Source: Candidatus Woesearchaeota archaeon
GTDB lineage: Archaea; Nanobdellota; Nanobdellia; Woesearchaeales; B54-G15
Direction of reading: 5' to 3'
DNA: 9,126 nt
Assembly: GCA_003648985.1 (NCBI GenBank)
Contig: QMQQ01000021.1
Location: 1 to 9,126 of the forward strand
Part shown: one piece after another, positions 5,872 through 9,126 of the stretch
Position numbering within the stretch: position 1 is the stretch's first letter
Layout of the letters: each line of letters begins with the position of its first letter
The notes under the pieces: generated by a model
The model's database searches: none
What the model was told of the DNA's origin: nothing
Seen by the model: only the letters and a program-made list of their open reading frames with translations
Translations under genes and position numbers: made by a program

Positions 5872-6270
5872 TCACCTATAACTCTTCTGCCTTTTAGCTC
5901 TTGCACTCTTGCTATTTCCTGGCTTATGCGGTTCTTTCCGCCTTACATCAGCAACCAACAAATGCCTATCGTAATTCAAAAATACCTTTTCAAGTTTCTT
6001 GCTGTACTTTGCTAATGCTCTTGCTATTGCAAGCCTTATTGCTTCGGCCCTTGCCATAAATCCACCACCGCGTACATTCACATCAATATCAACCTTCTTT
6101 GCAACATCGCCAGCAAGAATCAACGGCTCGCTGATAAAAGTCCTAACAAGCTCTGGCTGAACAGTATCAAGTAACATGCTATTTATCCTAACAACACCCT
6201 TTCCTTTATCATAAAGTGTTGCTCTTGCAACAGCACTCTTTCTCTTTCCGCTTGTATGTATAATCTTCAT
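5872..6270 (-). CDS. rpsI: 30S ribosomal protein S9 (uS9)
   Basis: A 132-residue small-subunit protein whose C-terminal tail reaches the P-site tRNA. Diagnostic sequence includes TSGKRKSAVARA (6-17), GVVRINS, the glycine-rich VRGGGFMARAEAIRLAIARAL core, and the basic C-terminal SARAKRQKSYR with the archaeal/eukaryotic-type YR ending. ATG 6268-6270 overlaps the L13 stop as ATGA, indicating coupled translation, with AAGGA just upstream in the L13 end. RpoN follows after 12 nt. Confidence 0.98.
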   Translation of the reverse strand: MKIIHTSGKRKSAVARATLYDKGKGVVRINSMLLDTVQPELVRTFISEPLILAGDVAKKVDIDVNVRGGGFMARAEAIRLAIARALAKYSKKLEKVFLNYDRHLLVADVRRKEPHKPGNSKSARAKRQKSYR

Positions 6271-6686
6271 TTTCCTTTCCAGCCGATCTCTTTACACAAA
6301 GCACCAAGCTTGATAAATTTTATTGTTTTGAGCTTGCCAGCATCAGCTTCTTTTATCTTAACACATTCTTTATCCTTAAATTCATCAGGAACACCGACAT
6401 AGCACATAACCCTCTTAAAAGCAGCCCTGCCCCTTGCAGTTTTTCTAGGAAGCATTCCCCTTATCATTCTTCTCAAAACCCTATCGGGCCTGCTCGGATA
6501 AAAAGGACCTTTATACGGATGTCCCCTCAGCCGCCTTTCCTTAAACTTTTCAATAATCCATCTTTTATTTCCGCTAATCACAGCCTTCTCGCTATTCAAA
6601 ACAACAACATCTTCACCTAACAAAGCTTTCTTAGCTATAACGCTTGCAAGCCTTCCAGCAATAGCATTTGTTGCATCAATTATCAT
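6267..6686 (-). CDS. rplM: 50S ribosomal protein L13 (uL13)
   Basis: A 139-residue large-subunit protein. It opens with MIIDATNAIAGRLAS, the L13 N-terminal signature, followed by VVLNSEKAVISGNK. The archaeal-type centre RRMIRGMLPRKTARGRAAFKR and the downstream CYVGVPDEF confirm the family. The start is set at ATG 6684-6686, 1 nt after the L18e stop; a TTG at 6695 in the same frame would add three residues and overlap L18e, with no support. A GAGG is visible about 16 nt upstream. The stop overlaps the S9 start. Confidence 0.97.
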   Translation of the reverse strand: MIIDATNAIAGRLASVIAKKALLGEDVVVLNSEKAVISGNKRWIIEKFKERRLRGHPYKGPFYPSRPDRVLRRMIRGMLPRKTARGRAAFKRVMCYVGVPDEFKDKECVKIKEADAGKLKTIKFIKLGALCKEIGWKGK

Positions 6687-6687
6687 T

Positions 6688-7047
6688 TTAACCAAGCAAC
6701 CTCACATTACTTCCTTTTGGATTCTTTTCAAGCAATTCCCTTATGCCGATTGCTTTTCCGACCTTGTTTATCTTTTCAATCGCCTGGCTTGAAAAATCAA
6801 AGGCAGCAACAGTAACCTTTTTTCTCAACTCACCAATACCCAAAACCTTTCCAGGAACAACCACTGTTTCATTATCTTTAGCATATTTTTCAATCTTATA
6901 AACATTCACAATCCTTCTCTGCCTGCTCGGCTTTGCAAGATCTTCAGCAACCCTTTTCCAGATAGGAGCATTATTTTTATAGCTGGCTCTACGCAAATCA
7001 TCAATCAACTTCCTCAGCTCCAATCTCATCGGTCCTGTTCTTTTCAT
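6688..7047 (-). CDS. rpl18e: 50S ribosomal protein L18e (eL18)
   Basis: A 119-residue archaeal/eukaryotic-specific large-subunit protein, related in fold to L15. Family sequence includes LRKLIDDLRRASYKNNAPIWKRVAEDL near the N-terminus, then VVVPGKVLGIGEL and KVTVAAFDFSSQA in the centre. The start is set at ATG 7045-7047 (MKRTGPMRLEL). An open frame continues upstream to 7077, but that stretch lies inside the tRNA-Leu and encodes no conserved residues. The start is only 5 nt from the mature 3' end of the tRNA and has no Shine-Dalgarno site, so the message released by tRNA processing would be almost leaderless. L13 follows after 1 nt. Confidence 0.97.
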   Translation of the reverse strand: MKRTGPMRLELRKLIDDLRRASYKNNAPIWKRVAEDLAKPSRQRRIVNVYKIEKYAKDNETVVVPGKVLGIGELRKKVTVAAFDFSSQAIEKINKVGKAIGIRELLEKNPKGSNVRLLG

Positions 7048-7052
7048 TTTTA

Positions 7053-7188
7053 TGCGGGGGGTGGGATTCGAACCCACGAAGGCGCTAAGCCAGCGGATGT
7101 CTCACCTGCCCTCAAGCAGGCAGACAGTTCCAGCAAAACACTGGCCAGGTCTTGAGTCCGCCCCCTTTGACCACTCGGGAACCCCCGC
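7053..7188 (-). tRNA. tRNA-Leu(CAA) containing a 52-nt intron
   Basis: A class II tRNA with a mature length of 84 nt including discriminator A73 (7053); the CCA end is not encoded. The acceptor stem is GCGGGGG (7188-7182) with CCCCCGC (7060-7054). The D arm is CCC/GGG with loop GAGTGGTCAAA. The anticodon stem is GCGGA (7161-7157) with TCCGC (7097-7093), around loop CTCAAG|A with anticodon CAA at 7154-7152. The variable arm is GGC/GCC with a 5-nt loop. The T arm is GTGGG-TTCGAAT-CCCAC. The intron occupies 7150-7099, between positions 37 and 38. The 5' end touches the rpoD stop codon (7189-7191), and the 3' end is 5 nt from the L18e start. As I recall it, a tRNA-Leu also precedes the L18e-L13-S9 genes in Haloarcula, so this placement may be ancestral in archaea. 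Confidence 0.96.
7099..7150 (-). other. Archaeal tRNA intron with canonical bulge-helix-bulge
   Basis: This 52-nt intron interrupts tRNA-Leu at position 37/38. At the junctions, CTCA (7156-7153) pairs with TGAG (7104-7101) as the 4-bp central helix. AGA (7152-7150) and ACA (7100-7098) form the two 3-nt bulges, flanked by GCGGA/TCCGC outside and CCTG/CAGG inside. Cutting each bulge after its second base gives exactly the mature anticodon loop CTCAAGA. Inside the intron, CCAG and CTGG form a hairpin, and CTGCC/GGCAG offers an alternative stem. The expected enzyme is the archaeal splicing endonuclease EndA. Confidence 0.93.
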
Positions 7189-7983
7189 CTACTTGAGAGC
7201 ATCTATAAATTGATCGCATTTCTCGTTCAATTCATCAACAGCCTGTTTTAAAATCTCTTTAACACCGAGCTGTCCAAAACTTTCAACATAAAAAACAAAG
7301 TTCTTTTCATCAGGCTCAACTTTAACAGCACCATTGCTGATATCAACACAAGCATTGCATAGATTGCAATCATACAGCTTATCCTTTTTCACCACAAGCT
7401 TTCCTCCTTTTATCTCAAAAACACCGACAGGACAATTACTTATAACTTCATCAGGATTCTTCACATTTCCAATCTCAATTATCGGAACATTCTTGTAATA
7501 AACATGCGCAGGACTCCACTTGCTGTGTTTCTTTCCTTTTCCGAGCACAGCAACAGCTTCTAACTCAAGCGCCTGACCTTTCATCAGCTTTACTATCGGC
7601 ATCTCGCCAAAAACAGGCTTTGCTTTTGGGTCCTTGCTTTTCAAATCCTTTGCCTTAACTACAACACCATCTTTATCAGCCTTAACCTTCAAATGAAGCT
7701 TCAACTGGCATTTAGCACATCCAGCACCTTTACAGCTGCATTTCTCAGGCAATTCATAGCTTTTCAGATCAGTTTTTATCGGCAACAAACCAAGTCTTAA
7801 AGCAACCATCTCATCATACAAAGCACTGCTATTTTCCCTAAATTCAACATCTTCTATGGCTAAAGTAGGAACCTCCTCAACAATAATCCTTCTGATCACA
7901 TTCATAAAATAAGGGCTGCTATTCTTTACCAAAAACAAAACAGCATTATTCTTTTCATCCTTATCTAAAATCTCAACTTCCAT
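7189..7983 (-). CDS. rpoD: DNA-directed RNA polymerase subunit D (Rpb3 homologue)
   Basis: A 264-residue polymerase assembly-platform subunit that dimerises with subunit L. The N-terminus (MEVEILDKDE) is followed by the alpha-like motif FMNVIRRIIVEEVPTLAIEDV and by LRLGLLPI. C82/C84/C89/C92 match the zinc-site spacing known for Rpb3, CxC..CxxC. GKGKKHSKWSPA (148-159) is the conserved alpha/Rpb3 loop. C184 (NCPVGVF) with C206/C209/C212 (CNLCNAC) makes one complete four-cysteine ferredoxin-like motif, so a [4Fe-4S] cluster is expected. The start is ATG 7983, with a strong GGAGG about 8 nt upstream and only 2 nt after the S11 stop; an upstream in-frame ATG at 8025 would overlap S11 and adds only basic, non-conserved residues. 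The TAG stop touches the tRNA. This is not the bacterial sigma-70 gene of the same symbol. Confidence 0.97.
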   Translation of the reverse strand: MEVEILDKDEKNNAVLFLVKNSSPYFMNVIRRIIVEEVPTLAIEDVEFRENSSALYDEMVALRLGLLPIKTDLKSYELPEKCSCKGAGCAKCQLKLHLKVKADKDGVVVKAKDLKSKDPKAKPVFGEMPIVKLMKGQALELEAVAVLGKGKKHSKWSPAHVYYKNVPIIEIGNVKNPDEVISNCPVGVFEIKGGKLVVKKDKLYDCNLCNACVDISNGAVKVEPDEKNFVFYVESFGQLGVKEILKQAVDELNEKCDQFIDALK

Positions 7984-7985
7984 CT

Positions 7986-8384
7986 TTATACCCTCCTTCC
8001 TCTTTTTCCACCTTTTTTTCTGCAACCGTCATGCGGAATTGGCGTTACATCCTCAATAACTCCGATCTTCAACCCGTGCCTGGATAATGCCCTTATTGCA
8101 GCCTGAGCTCCAGGACCTGGGTTCATAGGACCATTATGTCCACCAGGAGCCCTGATCTTAACATGAACAGCATTTATTCCTTTGTCAAGTGCAATCTCAG
8201 CAACCTTCTTAGCAGCCATCATCGCAGCAGTAGGGCTGCTTTCAAGTCTGTCAGCTTTAACATGCTGTCCACCGCTTGAAATAGCAATCGTTTCACTTCC
8301 AGTAATATCTGTAATATGGATTATTGTATTGTTATAGCTCGAATAAATGTGCGCTATCCCCCACTTTACTTTTTTCTCAGCCAT
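7986..8384 (-). CDS. rpsK: 30S ribosomal protein S11 (uS11)
   Basis: A 132-residue platform protein of the small subunit near the E/P-site mRNA path. Signature stretches are WGIAHIYSSYNNTIIHITDITG at the N-terminus, then ISSGGQHVKADR, the loop KIRAPGGHNGPMNPGPGAQAAIRAL, and the C-terminal DVTPIPHDGCRKKGGKRGRR. The length and the archaeal-type HNGPMNPGPGAQ loop are normal. It begins 1 nt after the S4 stop, with a modest GAAGGG upstream, and its end carries the rpoD ribosome binding site. Confidence 0.98.
   Translation of the reverse strand: MAEKKVKWGIAHIYSSYNNTIIHITDITGSETIAISSGGQHVKADRLESSPTAAMMAAKKVAEIALDKGINAVHVKIRAPGGHNGPMNPGPGAQAAIRALSRHGLKIGVIEDVTPIPHDGCRKKGGKRGRRV
7991..7998 (-). promoter_or_regulatory. 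Strong Shine-Dalgarno site for rpoD
   Basis: AAGGAGGG on the minus strand ends 7 nt before ATG 7983. It is embedded in the last codons of S11, where it encodes part of the Arg/Gly-rich C-terminus. It decides the rpoD start in favour of MEVEIL over the upstream in-frame ATG. Confidence 0.75.
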
Positions 8385-8385
8385 T

Positions 8386-8943
8386 TTACCCTTCTTGTTT
8401 TACCTCTTCAACTTTCTGTTCAGTTTTTTTCAATTTGCTTATTTCAACATGATCCTCTTTGCTGAAAGGCGAGTCAGGAGCAAAACAAATCTTATCTTCT
8501 TCATTTTTCTCTACCAAATAACTCGGAACATTTACTTTTTTATCCCCAACCATAATATGCTTATGTACAATAAATTGCCTTGCCTGTTTCATGCTCAAAG
8601 CCAAGCCCTTCTTGAAAACAACACTTTGCAACCGCCTATTCAAGATATCCCTCACATTCAAATCCAAAACATCTTCAACCTTTGCACCCTCGTGAAGCAA
8701 ACCAAGTCTGATAAGCTTTCTTAGCAAAAGCTCACCTTCCTTCTTTTCCTGCTCTCCTCTTGCAGCAATCAGCTTCTTAGCCTGTGCCCTGAATCTTCTC
8801 AAAATCGATTCAGCTTTCCATATCTCTTTCTTTCTCCTCAACCCAAATTCTTTCATCAATTCTTTTTCCTCAGCAATTCTTGCAGCCATCCACGGATGTG
8901 GTGGCTTTTCATACTGCTTCCTTAATCTTCGAGGATCTCCCAT
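8386..8943 (-). CDS. rpsD: 30S ribosomal protein S4 (uS4)
   Basis: A 185-residue primary 16S rRNA-binding assembly protein. The archaeal-type N-terminus GDPRRLRKQYEKPPHPW is followed by a helical segment (KEFGLRRKKEIWKAE) and the S4 RNA-binding domain (LNRRLQSVVFKKGLALSMKQARQFIVHKHIMVGDKKVNVPSYLV, about residues 104-147). A charged tail (KTEQKVEEVKQEG) closes it. There is no bacterial-type N-terminal zinc cluster. The start at ATG 8943 lies 2 nt after the S13 stop; S11 follows after 1 nt. Confidence 0.97.
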   Translation of the reverse strand: MGDPRRLRKQYEKPPHPWMAARIAEEKELMKEFGLRRKKEIWKAESILRRFRAQAKKLIAARGEQEKKEGELLLRKLIRLGLLHEGAKVEDVLDLNVRDILNRRLQSVVFKKGLALSMKQARQFIVHKHIMVGDKKVNVPSYLVEKNEEDKICFAPDSPFSKEDHVEISKLKKTEQKVEEVKQEG

Positions 8944-8945
8944 TT

Positions 8946-9126
8946 TTATTTCCTACCGCCTTTTTTCTTTTTCTTAACACCCAGAGCTTTACCTTTATTC
9001 TTCCTAAAGTTACTCTTTGTTCTTTGTCCCCTAACAGGCAATCCAAGAGCATGCCTCACGCCTCTGTAACATTTAATCTTCCTTAATCTTCTTATGTCAG
9101 CATCCCACTGAAGCTTTAAATCAACA
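8946..9126 (-). CDS. rpsM: 30S ribosomal protein S13 (uS13), C-terminal part only
   Basis: The last 60 codons of S13 are present; the 5' part lies beyond the window. Translated from the reverse strand it reads VDLKLQWDADIRRLRKIKCY, then RGVRHALGLPVRGQRTKSNF and a Lys/Gly-rich tail ending GGRK and TAA (8946-8948). RHALGLPVRGQRT is the diagnostic S13 motif. S13 contacts the head of the small subunit and the P-site tRNA. S4 begins 2 nt after its stop, and S13 is the usual first gene of this archaeal cluster. Confidence 0.95.
   Translation of the reverse strand, partial: VDLKLQWDADIRRLRKIKCYRGVRHALGLPVRGQRTKSNFRKNKGKALGVKKKKKGGRK

Noticed and set aside
7048..7077. An upstream extension of L18e to 7077
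   Set aside because: The extra ten codons lie within the T arm and acceptor stem of tRNA-Leu and are not part of the L18e family; ATG 7047 begins the conserved protein.
7984..8025. An upstream extension of rpoD to ATG 8025
   Set aside because: It overlaps the end of S11 and adds only Lys/Arg-rich residues read from another frame; the strong Shine-Dalgarno site points to ATG 7983.
8347..9086. Plus-strand open frames of 125 and 68 codons
   Set aside because: They are antisense to S4 and S13, which are unmistakable conserved proteins, and have no supporting signals.
1..9126. A CRISPR array or insertion sequence
   Set aside because: I saw no regularly spaced direct repeats, transposase or terminal inverted repeats with target duplication.

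Overview
The window comes from an archaeon, probably a small-genome, AT-rich lineage of the DPANN type. It carries the archaeal order S13-S4-S11-RpoD-[tRNA-Leu]-L18e-L13-S9-RpoN, including the archaeal/eukaryotic-only proteins L18e, RpoD and RpoN. It has a tRNA-Leu with a canonical archaeal bulge-helix-bulge intron, TATA-type promoter elements and very tight gene packing. The DPANN placement is an inference from compactness, base composition and the unusual leucyl-tRNA synthetase; no marker in the window proves it.

Layout. (1) 1-2680, minus strand: leucyl-tRNA synthetase, cut by the window edge only a few codons before its expected end. Its catalytic and editing domains are of bacterial type, but its C-terminal ~130 residues look like the archaeal C-terminal domain. 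(2) 2681-2766: short divergent promoter region. (3) 2767-3141, plus: an unrecognised 124-residue protein. (4) 3142-3213: a small intergenic region packed with inverted repeats. (5) 3214-3918, minus: a TrmB-like winged-helix regulator. (6) 3919-3994: a divergent promoter with a symmetric TATA element and an inverted repeat on each side. (7) 3995-5661, plus: a three-gene cassette made of a 229-residue unknown protein with a weak nucleotidyltransferase-like signature, a 49-residue protein resembling the C-terminus of that protein, and an E1/ThiF-like adenylyltransferase-fold protein with altered ATP-site residues. (8) 5662-9126, minus: the ribosomal protein/RNA polymerase operon, running from S13 (5' end cut by the window) to RpoN, with the intron-containing tRNA-Leu(CAA) wedged between rpoD and rpl18e.

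How the genes work together. Region 8 is core information processing: 30S proteins S13, S4, S11 and S9, 50S proteins L18e and L13, and RNA polymerase subunits D and N, almost certainly co-transcribed with the tRNA. The tRNA touches the rpoD stop codon and ends 5 nt before the L18e start, so tRNA maturation should cut the polycistronic message. leuS supplies the enzyme that charges tRNA-Leu, but it is in a separate unit. The 3995-5661 cassette, facing a TrmB-like regulator across a shared promoter, is the best candidate in the window for an undescribed system: an E1-like enzyme translationally coupled to a tiny protein, which is itself related to the larger first protein.
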